Positions 16,748 through 25,524 of a DNA stretch of 64,000 nucleotides are shown here, piece by piece. The DNA comes from Granulicella sp. L46 (GTDB lineage: Bacteria > Acidobacteriota > Terriglobia > Terriglobales > Acidobacteriaceae), in NCBI RefSeq assembly GCF_009765785.1, contig NZ_LMUT01000005.1, positions 1 to 64,000 on the forward strand, given 5' to 3'. How positions within the stretch are numbered: position 1 is the first letter of the stretch; each line of letters starts with the position of its first letter. Both the position numbers and the translations under genes were made by a program. The notes under the pieces are model-generated. The model made no database searches and was not told the DNA's origin. It saw only the letters and a list, made by a program, of their open reading frames with translations.

Positions 16748-16781
16748 GTGACGGAGCCCACCAGCTCCGTCGCTGTCTTTT
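16748..16781 (+). terminator. intrinsic terminator after glycine-rich copy 2
   Basis: An 11-bp stem (16748-16757 extended, pairing with 16764-16774; core GACGGAGC/GCTCCGTC) has a CCACCA loop and is followed by GTCTTTTCG. It is located 25 bases after the stop codon. Confidence 0.85.
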
Positions 16782-16816
16782 CGCCAGGGCTCTCCGCTGC
16801 TTGATATCCTGTTCGA

Positions 16817-17368
16817 GTGTTGAACCCACGCAGCCTCCGCAGGCCCCTCCTGATCCCCGCTCTTCTACTCGTCCTCTCGGGCTGTCACACCCAGCCCTCT
16901 GCAGTCTCCCCGCAGCAGGCCCGAGCCCAGTTGCAGCAGGACCGTGCCCAGCTTGAGACCCAGCGTGAACAGCTCGACCTCATCCCGCCGCCCACCAAAA
17001 GCACCTTCATGACCGTCCACACCTACGACAGTTGGCAGAATCCCGTACTCACCATTCAGCCCAGCATGCTCGAGCTCCACGTCCTGCTCGCCGACGCCAA
17101 CACCACGCCCATCGGCGTCGGTGGCATGTTCCGCCCCGTCAACGCCCGCCGCCAGGAGCTCAACATCAGCATGTCCACGCTCGGCGACGCCATCAGCTCG
17201 ATCCCCCACTCCTCCTGGCCCTACGGCCGCGTCGTCGCCATCGAAGAAGCCAACAAGACGCCACCCTCAGCCGAACCAGCTGTTCGCCGCAACATGGAAG
17301 TCACCATCAGCAAGCTCAACGACCTCGGCATCGTCGTCTACGACCTCTCCAGCGGCAAAATCCAATAG
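16817..17368 (+). CDS. small hypothetical lipoprotein
   Basis: 183 residues from a GTG start. The N-terminus is a lipoprotein signal with lipobox LVLSGC (Cys23). A short Gln-rich coiled-coil segment (about residues 31-55, QQARAQLQQDRAQLETQREQ) follows, then a compact domain of about 110 residues with no recognisable family motif. It ends with VVYDLSSGKIQ. No Shine-Dalgarno is visible before the GTG, and a TATCCT sequence lies only 7 bases upstream of it, so the mRNA could be leaderless. The function is unknown. Confidence 0.75.
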   Translation: MLNPRSLRRPLLIPALLLVLSGCHTQPSAVSPQQARAQLQQDRAQLETQREQLDLIPPPTKSTFMTVHTYDSWQNPVLTIQPSMLELHVLLADANTTPIGVGGMFRPVNARRQELNISMSTLGDAISSIPHSSWPYGRVVAIEEANKTPPSAEPAVRRNMEVTISKLNDLGIVVYDLSSGKIQ

Positions 17369-17378
17369 CCGGGAGGAA

Positions 17379-17449
17379 GTTCTCAGTTGTTAGTTCTCAG
17401 TTCTTAGTTGAAGGCAAACTGAGAACTGACAACTGAGAACTAAGAACTC
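17379..17449. repeat. inverted pair of heptad-repeat arrays (site 1 of 5)
   Basis: The left arm (17379-17410) is tandem 7-mers of the form TYAGTTS (TCAGTTG, TTAGTTC, TCAGTTC, TTAGTTG). After a short spacer the right arm (17417-17449) carries the reverse-complement units (AACTGAG, AACTGAC, AACTAAG). The arms can fold into a long hairpin. The same unit recurs at 29156, 29770, 35626 and 40035. Confidence 0.85.
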
Positions 17450-17575
17450 AAAATGGAGAACCAAGGCACCCGAACGTCCACTAATCGGCCAACACACTCG
17501 CCCAGAGGCATCCCCACGCCGATTCTATACATCGAGTCAAGGAGTCAATAACAAACTGTCCCCTGGTGACCCGCA

Positions 17576-18373
17576 ATGCGAGATAAGCAAGACGCCACGA
17601 AGCCATCTGCTCCGATACCTCCTCCTCTCGACGAAGTAGTCCTTCTTCCCGAAGAGAAAGATCTGCCCGCCCTCCCGCAGGATCACTCCAACGTCCAGGT
17701 AGGCAGCGACGCTGTTGAATCTCTCATCGCCGAGAAGCGCATCGGTCTCCGCATCCGCGCCCTCCGCCAGAAATCCTCCCTCGGGCTCGCAGAGCTTGGC
17801 CGCCATACCGGCCTCTCCTCCAGCTTCCTCTCTCAACTCGAAACCGGCCGCGTCGTTCCTACCCTGCGTAACCTCGCCCGCATCGCCATGGTCTTCAGCA
17901 AGGACCTCAACTACTTCTTCAGCCCCATCCCTCTCTCCCTCTTCCGTGTCCACCGCGCCGCCGATCGCGTGCGCCTCCCGCAGTCCGGCGTAGAGCACCC
18001 CCGCTATTACTTCGAGAGCCTCGGCTACCTCGTCCCCGACCGCCAGCTCGATCCCTACCTCGCCGAGTTCCAGCCCGGCAAATTCCCCGACGACAACTTC
18101 CACCAGCACGCCGGCTTCGAGTTCCTCTACGTCATGGCCGGCACCCTCAGCGTCCAGCACGGCGAAGTCGTCCACGAGCTCCGTACCGGCGACTCCGTCT
18201 ACTTCGACTCCTCCACCATCCACAGCTACGCCTGCGTGGGAGACGAACCCGCCACCGCCCTCATCGTCACCCTCCTCCAACCCATCAACCTCGCGTCAAC
18301 CCGCCTCGGCGGAACCCGTCCCTCCGGCAGCCTTCGCGCCGAGACCGTCGCCACCCGGAAGAAGCTCCAGTAG
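17576..18373 (+). CDS. XRE-family transcriptional regulator with C-terminal cupin sensor domain
   Basis: A 265-residue regulator. A Pro/acid-rich N-terminal 45 residues precede a helix-turn-helix (about 57-110; IRALRQKSSLGLAELGRHTG, then SSFLSQLETGRVVPTL), the signature of XRE/Cro domains. The C-terminal half is a cupin barrel with FHQHAGFEFLYVMAGTLSVQHG and GDSVYFDSSTIHSY, the ligand-binding module of HipB/PuuR/SutR-like regulators. It binds DNA in the cytoplasm and probably senses a small metabolite. No operon partner is apparent: heptad repeats lie upstream and ribH downstream. The effector and target genes are unknown. Confidence 0.92.
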   Translation: MRDKQDATKPSAPIPPPLDEVVLLPEEKDLPALPQDHSNVQVGSDAVESLIAEKRIGLRIRALRQKSSLGLAELGRHTGLSSSFLSQLETGRVVPTLRNLARIAMVFSKDLNYFFSPIPLSLFRVHRAADRVRLPQSGVEHPRYYFESLGYLVPDRQLDPYLAEFQPGKFPDDNFHQHAGFEFLYVMAGTLSVQHGEVVHELRTGDSVYFDSSTIHSYACVGDEPATALIVTLLQPINLASTRLGGTRPSGSLRAETVATRKKLQ

Positions 18374-18506
18374 CTCCTTCAAGTCCACTTGACTTCGGTC
18401 ACTGAAAACTCGGCGTGCGCTACCCGAAACGAGGCTAAAGCAGTCGATTTGTAGCCCGAAACCGGGCTAAGTCTGCCGCAATCGCGCGGGTTTTTCAGGC
18501 TGGCGA

Positions 18507-18512
18507 TACAAT
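18507..18512 (+). promoter_or_regulatory. -10-like hexamer implying a leaderless ribH mRNA
   Basis: TACAAT ends 7 bases before the ribH ATG at 18520, and no Shine-Dalgarno sequence precedes that ATG. Transcription from this box would begin at or next to the A of the start codon. A matching -35 box is poor. Confidence 0.4.
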
Positions 18513-18519
18513 CAAACTC

Positions 18520-19401
18520 ATGATTAAGGGATTGACCACCGTGGCGCGCGTTGCGTCGGAAGAAGCCTTCACCCAGCTCTCTGAACTATTCCAGACACTA
18601 GGATTCGAACCCGGCAAAGGCTGGGATGATAGCACCGGAAAGGGCGCAGCCTTCCTGGCTCCGCTCGGAAACCTGGAGCTTGCCATCGGCTATCCGCCGA
18701 CGCAACCCACTCTAATGGTTGAAGTTACGCAGTTGGACGAAGTTCACGCCGCGGTCAAGACCTGGATTTCGGCCCACCAGGGCACCGCTACCAAACTCTC
18801 TGAGCCCACCCTCACCGACTGGAACTCCCGCCTGTTCACGGTAGAGCCAACCAAGGATCTGACCGTTGGCTTCTGGCAGTCAGAGAACCCCGTACACAAC
18901 CGACCCATCGCCGTCGAAGGCGACCTATCTGCTGCAGGCAAAAGGTTTGCGATCGTGGTAGCGCGCTGGAATGCAGTCATCACCGACCGACTCCTCCAAG
19001 GCTCTCTCGACGCCCTCACCCGCAGCGGCTGCGCCATGAAAGACATCCAGATCGTCCGTGTCCCCGGTGCCTGGGAGATCCCCTCGGCCGCCCGCACCCT
19101 CGCGGAAACCAAAGATTACGCAGGAGTTATCGCGCTCGGCGTGCTTCTCCGCGGCGAGACCGCTCACTACGAAGCCATCTACAACGAGGTAGCAAGAGCC
19201 ATCGGCCAATCGCAGCAGGAGACCGGCATCCCCCACGCCTTCGGCGTCCTCACCTGCGAGACATTAGAACAGGCGCTCGACCGAGCCGGCCTAAAGGCTG
19301 GAAACAAAGGGTTTGAGGCTGCCATCGCGGCCATCGAGATGGCCTCCATTCAGGAAAAACTGGGCGCCCAGACAGCCGAACTTGCCGGAAGGAAGCCATA
19401 A
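18520..19401 (+). CDS. ribH: 6,7-dimethyl-8-ribityllumazine synthase with N-terminal VOC-like domain
   Basis: A 293-residue fusion. Residues about 133-285 are a complete lumazine synthase, the penultimate step of riboflavin synthesis: FAIVVARWNAVITDRLLQG, the VPGAWEIP loop, GVLLRGETAHYEAI with catalytic His216, and FGVLTCETLEQALDRAG plus GNKG. Residues 1-130 resemble a glyoxalase/VOC half-module (FQTLGFEPGKGWDD, AAFLAPLGNLELAIG, LMVEVTQLDEVHAAVKTW). This is foreign to normal RibH, which is about 155 residues. The frame is continuous and the only visible start is ATG 18520. The stop overlaps the nusB start by one base. RibH forms pentamers or 60-mers, so the extra domain may be displayed on the shell or modulate assembly. 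Confidence 0.92.
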   Translation: MIKGLTTVARVASEEAFTQLSELFQTLGFEPGKGWDDSTGKGAAFLAPLGNLELAIGYPPTQPTLMVEVTQLDEVHAAVKTWISAHQGTATKLSEPTLTDWNSRLFTVEPTKDLTVGFWQSENPVHNRPIAVEGDLSAAGKRFAIVVARWNAVITDRLLQGSLDALTRSGCAMKDIQIVRVPGAWEIPSAARTLAETKDYAGVIALGVLLRGETAHYEAIYNEVARAIGQSQQETGIPHAFGVLTCETLEQALDRAGLKAGNKGFEAAIAAIEMASIQEKLGAQTAELAGRKP

Positions 19402-19826
19402 TGGGCACCCGCCGGAAATCACGCGAATTAGCCATGCAAATGCTCTTCCAAGGCGACCTGGGCAAGCAAAAACCGGAAGAAGTTGAGCGCCTCTTCTGGG
19501 ACGCTCGCGAAGACGTAGATGAAGAAACCAAAGGGTTTGCAGACGATCTTCACCGCGTCGCCACGCAGCGGGAAGACGAAGTGGACGCCCTCATCCAGAA
19601 GCACGCTCAGAACTGGCGCCTGGAACGCATGCCGGTCGTCGATCGCAACCTTTTGCGCGCAGCTATAGCGGAAATGCTGGGATATCCAAAGACGCCTGGG
19701 GCAGTCATCATCAACGAAACATTGGAGATAGCTCGCCGTTATGCCGCGCCCGAAAGCATCCACTTTCTCAACGGCGTCCTCGACGCCGTAGGGCGCGAAC
19801 TTCTGGAAGCACGCCTGAAACCGTAG
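19401..19826 (+). CDS. nusB: transcription antitermination factor NusB
   Basis: 141 residues, normal length. N-terminal TRRKSRELAMQMLFQGDLG and the C-terminal MLGYPKTPGAVIINETLEIARRYAAPESIHFLNGVLDAVGR block are diagnostic of NusB. It binds boxA RNA with S10 (NusE) and suppresses termination in rRNA operons; both rpsJ (33361) and an rRNA operon with a boxA (55941) are in this window. Its ATG shares a base with the ribH stop codon, so the two are translationally coupled, a common bacterial pairing. Confidence 0.97.
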   Translation: MGTRRKSRELAMQMLFQGDLGKQKPEEVERLFWDAREDVDEETKGFADDLHRVATQREDEVDALIQKHAQNWRLERMPVVDRNLLRAAIAEMLGYPKTPGAVIINETLEIARRYAAPESIHFLNGVLDAVGRELLEARLKP

Positions 19827-19842
19827 CCAATCAGCAAGTTTC

Positions 19843-19880
19843 AACACAAAGGCCCTCGAGAAATCGAGGGCCTTTGTGTT
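19843..19880. terminator. bidirectional terminator with GAAA tetraloop
   Basis: A perfect 17-bp stem (19843-19859 with 19864-19880) is closed by a GAAA tetraloop, with A- and T-rich flanks. It lies between the convergent nusB and large lipoprotein genes. Confidence 0.93.
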
Positions 19881-19898
19881 CCTAAACTGCTCAAAACA

Positions 19899-22814
19899 CT
19901 AGGTAGTCGTCTTCTTCGGATGCTGTGCGATCAAATTGACCGGCGCAAAGCCCGTCCCCGTCGACAACGGCAGCTGAGGAGTGATTTCGCTCCCCGTAGC
20001 TTCGGTCGCTGTCGGCTGTCCACTTGTGGGGTAAGTCATTGTAATCAAATGGACATCGTTGTTGGCTGAGGTTCCGTCAGCGGCGCCCGTACCGACGTAA
20101 AAAGTGAAGTTATCCGTGCTGAAGATTCCAGCAACCGGCGCGGCCGCCACGGTAGCGCCGTTGCCCAACGTAACCACTTGAACTGTTCCGCTACCGCTGG
20201 CAGGGGGGAAGTAAAGCGGAATCGATCCGCCGCCAGTCGTCGCACCTACAGGCAAAGTGTAGGTAACAAAGGCGGCTGCCGAGTTGCTGGCCGGTTGAAC
20301 GCCGGTGATGGAAGCAGCATTAATACCCGGTAGCGGCTGCACTGTGAACGTGCTCGTAAAGTATCCAGTCGTCGGCTGTGCCGCTGGAGGAATCGGACAA
20401 CCTGAATTGGTAGGAAGCACGACAACGAGATCGCTCAACGTCGATGTTCCACCCAAGATCGCATGCGCTCCAAGGATGTGCTTGCCGTCCGTAGTCGCCG
20501 CGACCTGGTCAGTCATGGCGGCCTTTTCGTCAACCAGCGGAATAAATTGATTGCTGACGTTCGGTGGTTCCCCGATGGCAGTTACGGTGCTCGCCGGGCA
20601 ATAGCTGCGACCATCGGTGAATTTGGGTCCAGCGAAGTACGCTCCTACGCTGGGCACAGTCACCGTGACGCCCGTATAGATCTCATCGGCCGTTGACGTC
20701 TGCCAGTCGGTAAACGTGGAGTGGGTCAAAACCGTGTCGGTGGTGGTCGTGATGTAGACAGCCTGGTCATCCGGAGACCACGAAGCGCTGGTGCCAACGC
20801 CACCATAGCTTGTCGACACCGCGTTGCTCGCGGTGGCCACCAGGGAGATCGTTTGCCGGATTGGGTCTGTAACTACAAGGGTGCTCCCGTCTGGCGAGAT
20901 GGACAAAACGACGCCCGGGATCAGCTGATTTGCCGCCGAAACCGTGTTGCTGGCTGTGGCGACCGTCATCAGGCCCTGGGGGCTTCCCAGATAGATCTCT
21001 GTCCCAGCCTGATTCATCACCATGGAGTTTGGAACGAAGGGGAGCTTGATCAGGGTACTGGTCTGGTTGGTGGTGAAGTCCCGGAAGGCTAGATAGTCCG
21101 AAGACGTGCTTCCCATGTAGAGCACAGTGCTGCTGGTTCCCGGAGTATTGATCGTGATGGGATTCGAGGTGATCGCCTTGCCGTTTCCGTACAGGCCAAT
21201 CTGATTGAAGGGCGACGGATTGCACGTAGCCGGCTGGCAGACGGCGGTAATATCCGCAGAGCCCGGAAAGAGGGGCGTTACCGAACCCACGGCCGCAGGA
21301 ATAGTTTGCGGGGTGGTCGAGTTGTACTCGAGCGTAAGGCCCGTGATGACGTTTCCATTCGTGTCCCGAACGGTAGCGGTCAGTGGTTGAAGCGTGTTCA
21401 CCGCGACGTTGATGGGGTTCGATGAAGAACTTGGGTCCGCGAGCACGATAGAAGCTGGCGGGCAGGTGGAGAAGTATCCCGCATTGGTTGCTGTTGAGGA
21501 TTGAGAGATTGTCGCAGTAATCGTGGTGGAACCGGGTTGTTGCGCAGTGGCGGCGCCGTTCTGGTCAATGGACACGATGCCCGCGGTCTGGGCGCCGAAG
21601 GTCAAGTGGCCGACCTGGCAGGTGATGTTCTGGGCAGCATCACCCGTAGTGCCACCACTCTGATAGGCGCGCGCTACGAGCTGGCCGACCTGGTTCTGTG
21701 ACAGGCAGGAAGTGCCGCTATAAGGCGGTGCGATGACAGGCGTCCCGACAGTATTATTGGGGCAGCAGTCTGTACCAGGATCGATGGTACAGTTTGCCGT
21801 GGCGTGGCCAAGGATGACGCCGGTGGCGACAGGGTGAACAAAGATGGGAATCGCATTGCTGGTGGCGCCATTGGCTGAAGCGGTGACGAAGGCGGCGACG
21901 CCGTTGGAGGTGAAAATGGCAGTCGGTGCTCCGGTGTAGAACGCGGCGACGATATCACCCGCCTGCACAGGAAAGATGCCAGATGGCGACGGCTGCAGTG
22001 TCATCGCGCCACTGGTTGCCACGTAGGTGTAGATCGCAGAGACGGTTCCTCCCAGTATCTGGAGCGCCCCTGGAGCAGTCGCCGTGTAGGCATAAGCCGG
22101 CGTGAACGTCAGGGTCGGCAGCTGGGCCGCGGGCGTGTAGGTGACAGTAACGGTTTCCGACGGGACAACGAAGAACGGGACGCCGGTCGAAACTGTGTTG
22201 GTCGCTCCGTTGAGGGTTGTGGTGATGGAGGAGATTCCCTGACCCTGGACGGTGATCAGGCCTGCGGCCGACACTGCGTAAGCATAAGGAGACGCCCCGG
22301 CGTCAGTGGTGGTGGGAGGCGGGAGCGTCGCGGGAACGCTAAGGACGACTGGCTTCGGCGCAGGCGGTGCCGTCGAGGGCGGGGTGCAGGTGGTGAAATC
22401 CGCAATGCCGCCGCCGGTGTTACGGTTCCAAGTGCCACCGCAGACCTGTCCAGTCGCTGGGTTGATATCTGCGAGGACGGGGCCGCCGTTGGTGTTTGCT
22501 CCGAAGCTGCTGGTGCTGGCGTAGGTGAACGACTTGACGGAGACCGCATTGCCCTTGCAGTCGATGGCCGAGGCCGAGAGCGCCTGGCCCATCTGCCCGT
22601 AGTTGAGGCTTTCGCCCGTCGTTGCAAGGCTTGACGACAGCGTGATCGTGGCTACCTGGCCGACCACCGGACCGGAGTCACCGGCGAAGCAAAACACGAC
22701 AGGGGCCGCGTGATGTCCGCAACCGGTCACCGACAGACCCAAAGGAAGCGCGAAGAACAGAAGAACAACCAGACCAACGAACCGACGCGCCTTATTCAAA
22801 AAAACCAACCGCAC
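19899..22814 (-). CDS. large secreted lipoprotein with Ig-like and beta-propeller-like regions
   Basis: 971 residues. The signal peptide ends in the lipobox LSVTGC (Cys32). Long Thr/Ser/Ala/Pro-rich beta-strand segments resemble bacterial Ig-like (Big) modules, e.g. the ITATISQSS and PLTATVRDTNGNVITGL regions. From about residue 590 a seven-bladed-propeller-like part contains repeated ISPDGSTLVVTD and SWSPDDQAVYITT blades. Such proteins are usually surface-exposed adhesins or sensors. It stands as a single gene behind a strong terminator. No enzymatic motif is visible. Confidence 0.8.
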   Translation of the reverse strand: MRLVFLNKARRFVGLVVLLFFALPLGLSVTGCGHHAAPVVFCFAGDSGPVVGQVATITLSSSLATTGESLNYGQMGQALSASAIDCKGNAVSVKSFTYASTSSFGANTNGGPVLADINPATGQVCGGTWNRNTGGGIADFTTCTPPSTAPPAPKPVVLSVPATLPPPTTTDAGASPYAYAVSAAGLITVQGQGISSITTTLNGATNTVSTGVPFFVVPSETVTVTYTPAAQLPTLTFTPAYAYTATAPGALQILGGTVSAIYTYVATSGAMTLQPSPSGIFPVQAGDIVAAFYTGAPTAIFTSNGVAAFVTASANGATSNAIPIFVHPVATGVILGHATANCTIDPGTDCCPNNTVGTPVIAPPYSGTSCLSQNQVGQLVARAYQSGGTTGDAAQNITCQVGHLTFGAQTAGIVSIDQNGAATAQQPGSTTITATISQSSTATNAGYFSTCPPASIVLADPSSSSNPINVAVNTLQPLTATVRDTNGNVITGLTLEYNSTTPQTIPAAVGSVTPLFPGSADITAVCQPATCNPSPFNQIGLYGNGKAITSNPITINTPGTSSTVLYMGSTSSDYLAFRDFTTNQTSTLIKLPFVPNSMVMNQAGTEIYLGSPQGLMTVATASNTVSAANQLIPGVVLSISPDGSTLVVTDPIRQTISLVATASNAVSTSYGGVGTSASWSPDDQAVYITTTTDTVLTHSTFTDWQTSTADEIYTGVTVTVPSVGAYFAGPKFTDGRSYCPASTVTAIGEPPNVSNQFIPLVDEKAAMTDQVAATTDGKHILGAHAILGGTSTLSDLVVVLPTNSGCPIPPAAQPTTGYFTSTFTVQPLPGINAASITGVQPASNSAAAFVTYTLPVGATTGGGSIPLYFPPASGSGTVQVVTLGNGATVAAAPVAGIFSTDNFTFYVGTGAADGTSANNDVHLITMTYPTSGQPTATEATGSEITPQLPLSTGTGFAPVNLIAQHPKKTTT

Positions 22815-23026
22815 TAAGAACCTCCCCGTTCAACTAGAACGAAAGCTGAACGGTAATACCGTCAACTGCGAAAACTTTCGAGTCTCCAGTTTAGGGGTTG
22901 GACGGTCCGCGAGCAAATAGGGAGTACAGGAATCGTCAAAGGGGGAGCGGGAAAACTGGAAAAGCAAAGCGGCCAGCCTCCAGAATGGGAGAGCTGGCCG
23001 CACTTCGTTGGAGCTGTAAGGTGACG

Positions 23027-25075
23027 TTATTGGCTGGGCGGCATATTTTCCGCAAACCAGCGCACCTCGCGTTCCGTCCGGTCGTGGATGTGTTCGGGGT
23101 TGGTAAATCCATGGCCTTCGTTGGGGTAGACGACGAGCTGGGTCTTGACGCCGAGGTCGCGGAGAGCGTGCCAGAACTCAAAGGATTGCGGTGCAGGGCA
23201 CTCGCCGTCGCGGTCGCCGACGATGACCAGCGTGGGAGTTTTGACGTTCTTGATGAAGGTCATGGCGGAGGACTTGGCGTAGACGGCCGGATCGTCATAG
23301 ACGCTGGCGCCGAAGAACGGGGTCATCCACTGGTCGATGGAGTTTTCGCCGTAGTAGGAGAGCCAGTCGGATAGACCGGCGCCGGCGACCGCGGCACGGA
23401 AGCGATGAGTTTGCGTAACGGCGAACATGGTCATGAAGCCGCCATAGCTCCAGCCGGTGAGGCCTTCGCGGCTCTTGTCGATGGAGACTTTGGCCTCGAC
23501 GGCGTCCATGCCCTTGAGGATGTCCCGGAGATCGCCGTAGCCGAAGTCCTTACGGTTGGCGGCGGTGAACGCCTCACCCTGGCCGAAGGAGCCGCGAGGG
23601 TTGGGATCGAATACGAAGTAACCGAGTTCCGACCACTGCGCGCTACCACGCGGGCCGGCGGAGGCTGATGGGCCGCCGTGAACTTCCACGATCATGGGGT
23701 ACTTCTTGCTGGGATCGTAGTCTTTCGGGTACGTCAACCATCCCTGCACGTGAAACCCTTCGTTCTGCCATTCGATGGATTCGAACTTGTAGGAAGGAGC
23801 GGGGCGGCCGGCATTCACGTGGGTGAGTTGGCGCAGGTTGTTGTGACTGTCCAGCGTCCAGACTTCGGGCTGAGCGCTGAAGCCTGATTTTACGAAGGCA
23901 ATCGTGCCGCCATTGGCAGGGGTATACGCGACGGCGTTCTTGATGGCGCCGCCTGTGACCGACACCTCGCCGAGATCGACTTCGCCACCGGGCAGGAGGG
24001 AATGTTTATCGGCGTCCCAATCGACGGCGAGCGAATGCCCGCGGCGATCTTCGATGAAGCCGAGCGTGTGGTTGCCGGTCCAGATGGCGTAGGTGGGCGT
24101 GCCGTCTATTCCTGGTGTGGCGTCGACGAGATGCTTGCCGTCGGCGTCGATGATCCAGATGTCGCCGCCGGTGGAGCCTTGGTCGGACATCAGGCCGCCG
24201 ATGACGGAGAGGCGCTTGCCGTCGGGAGACCAGCGGGGGACAGCGATCTGGAGACCATGGAGAGCGCCGGCAACGGTGACTGGATCCAGGATGACGCGAG
24301 GATTGCCTCCTGAGACTGGCACTGCGTAGAGCTTGGCAACCCACCAGTTGTTTTCGCCAGGAGGATTGGCTGCGATAAATGCAATCTCACTCGAGTTCGG
24401 AGCCCAGCTGAATTCGTATACATGCAAGCGGTCAGGAGTGAGCCAATGGCCTGTGCCATCAGCCGCGTTGACCGCATAGACGCGTTGAATCTCGACGCCG
24501 TCTTCGCCGATGACGCCGGACCAGGGCTTCATGGCGTCGAGTGCGCCGGCAGAGCGAGTGGCGTTTTCTACGAAGAGGAAGGCGATCGATTTGCCGTCAG
24601 GAGACCATGCGGGCTCCTGCATGTCTCCGGTGAGATGGGTGAGCTGCTTGACGTCTCCCGAAGCTTTGGACCAGAGAAAGATTTGATCCTGGTCGGGCTT
24701 GGATTTGTCGCCTGTGCAGGTGGAGCGAAACGCGAGGGTCTCTCCGTTGGGAGCCCAGGTGGGATTGTTGACCGAGCAGTCGGTTGCGCCTTCGAGCTTG
24801 ATCAGCTTGTTGTTGGCGGGGTTGGCGACCTCGGTCAGGTGAATGGCGGCGCCGGCGTGGCCGCGGAGCGTCCAGGCAACGGTGGAGCCGTCGGGCGAGA
24901 TGGCAACGCCACCGGGCTGGGGGGCGCGGGTGAACTGCTGATTGGGATTGGCCGTGTCGGGGGCTGCGGTTAGCGTCGGCTTGGCGGGCGTTTGAGCGGT
25001 GAGGACGGAGACGAATAGGAGGGAAGAGGCTGCGGCGAATAGCTCCAGGCGGGAGCGTCGAACACGAAATGTCAT
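23027..25075 (-). CDS. secreted S9-family prolyl oligopeptidase (DPP-IV/acylaminoacyl-peptidase type)
   Basis: 682 residues from the ATG at 25075, chosen because it begins a signal peptide (hydrophobic LFAAASSLLFVSVLTA). In-frame codons further upstream are non-coding in character. An N-terminal WD/PD40-type propeller (PDGSTVAWTLRG, WSPDGKSIAFLF, WSPDGKRLSVIG) precedes an alpha/beta-hydrolase domain with the nucleophile Ser543 in GWSYGGFM, the Asp in the VGDRDGECP loop and His in PNEGHGF. All triad residues are present. It would cleave dipeptides or N-blocked residues from peptides in the periplasm. It appears monocistronic. Confidence 0.93.
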   Translation of the reverse strand: MTFRVRRSRLELFAAASSLLFVSVLTAQTPAKPTLTAAPDTANPNQQFTRAPQPGGVAISPDGSTVAWTLRGHAGAAIHLTEVANPANNKLIKLEGATDCSVNNPTWAPNGETLAFRSTCTGDKSKPDQDQIFLWSKASGDVKQLTHLTGDMQEPAWSPDGKSIAFLFVENATRSAGALDAMKPWSGVIGEDGVEIQRVYAVNAADGTGHWLTPDRLHVYEFSWAPNSSEIAFIAANPPGENNWWVAKLYAVPVSGGNPRVILDPVTVAGALHGLQIAVPRWSPDGKRLSVIGGLMSDQGSTGGDIWIIDADGKHLVDATPGIDGTPTYAIWTGNHTLGFIEDRRGHSLAVDWDADKHSLLPGGEVDLGEVSVTGGAIKNAVAYTPANGGTIAFVKSGFSAQPEVWTLDSHNNLRQLTHVNAGRPAPSYKFESIEWQNEGFHVQGWLTYPKDYDPSKKYPMIVEVHGGPSASAGPRGSAQWSELGYFVFDPNPRGSFGQGEAFTAANRKDFGYGDLRDILKGMDAVEAKVSIDKSREGLTGWSYGGFMTMFAVTQTHRFRAAVAGAGLSDWLSYYGENSIDQWMTPFFGASVYDDPAVYAKSSAMTFIKNVKTPTLVIVGDRDGECPAPQSFEFWHALRDLGVKTQLVVYPNEGHGFTNPEHIHDRTEREVRWFAENMPPSQ

Positions 25076-25127
25076 GTTGAAAAGCGTAACATCGGTGTCC
25101 TGCGCGGACGGCGAGCGATGGGGGAGG

Positions 25128-25262
25128 AGTACCCCCCTCCCCCTAAGGGGGTACTTTTGGCCTAAAGTAGTCTCGCGAAACGAGTTATAGGGGAAAGTAT
25201 GACTTGGGTGCGACAGTCTCTGGCTGCAAAGTAGTCCATTCAAACGGTTTACGGGGCAAAGT
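25128..25262. repeat. hairpin plus pair of imperfect 35-base repeats
   Basis: A 9-bp stem, AGTACCCCC (25128-25136) with GGGGGTACT (25147-25155), is followed by TTTT. Two related 35-base units follow at 25164-25198 and 25228-25262. Both begin AAAGTAGTC, share a central AAACG and end GGGG(C)AAAGT. The region 25076-25524 contains no gene; the rest is G-rich spacer. The arrangement looks like a dispersed intergenic element, but only one copy is in the window. Confidence 0.45.
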
Positions 25263-25524
25263 GTCCCCTGTTTCTGATGGGCGCGCTGGGTGGGGCCACG
25301 TTTTATTTTGGGGGTTATTTCTATTGTAGTGGGTTGGCGGGGGTAAGTATGCCAACATTGGCGGAGAGAAATCACCAGTGTTCATGGGGGTTTTGCGGAG
25401 TTTGGGGATGACTAGGGGGTTGACACGTGGAATTTGGGCTGTTTTTGAGGGTGTTTGGAGGAGATTTCTTTTTGGGATGCTCCGCAAGCGGGAGTCAGAT
25501 CGATGCTCGTGAGTGGTGTGGATG

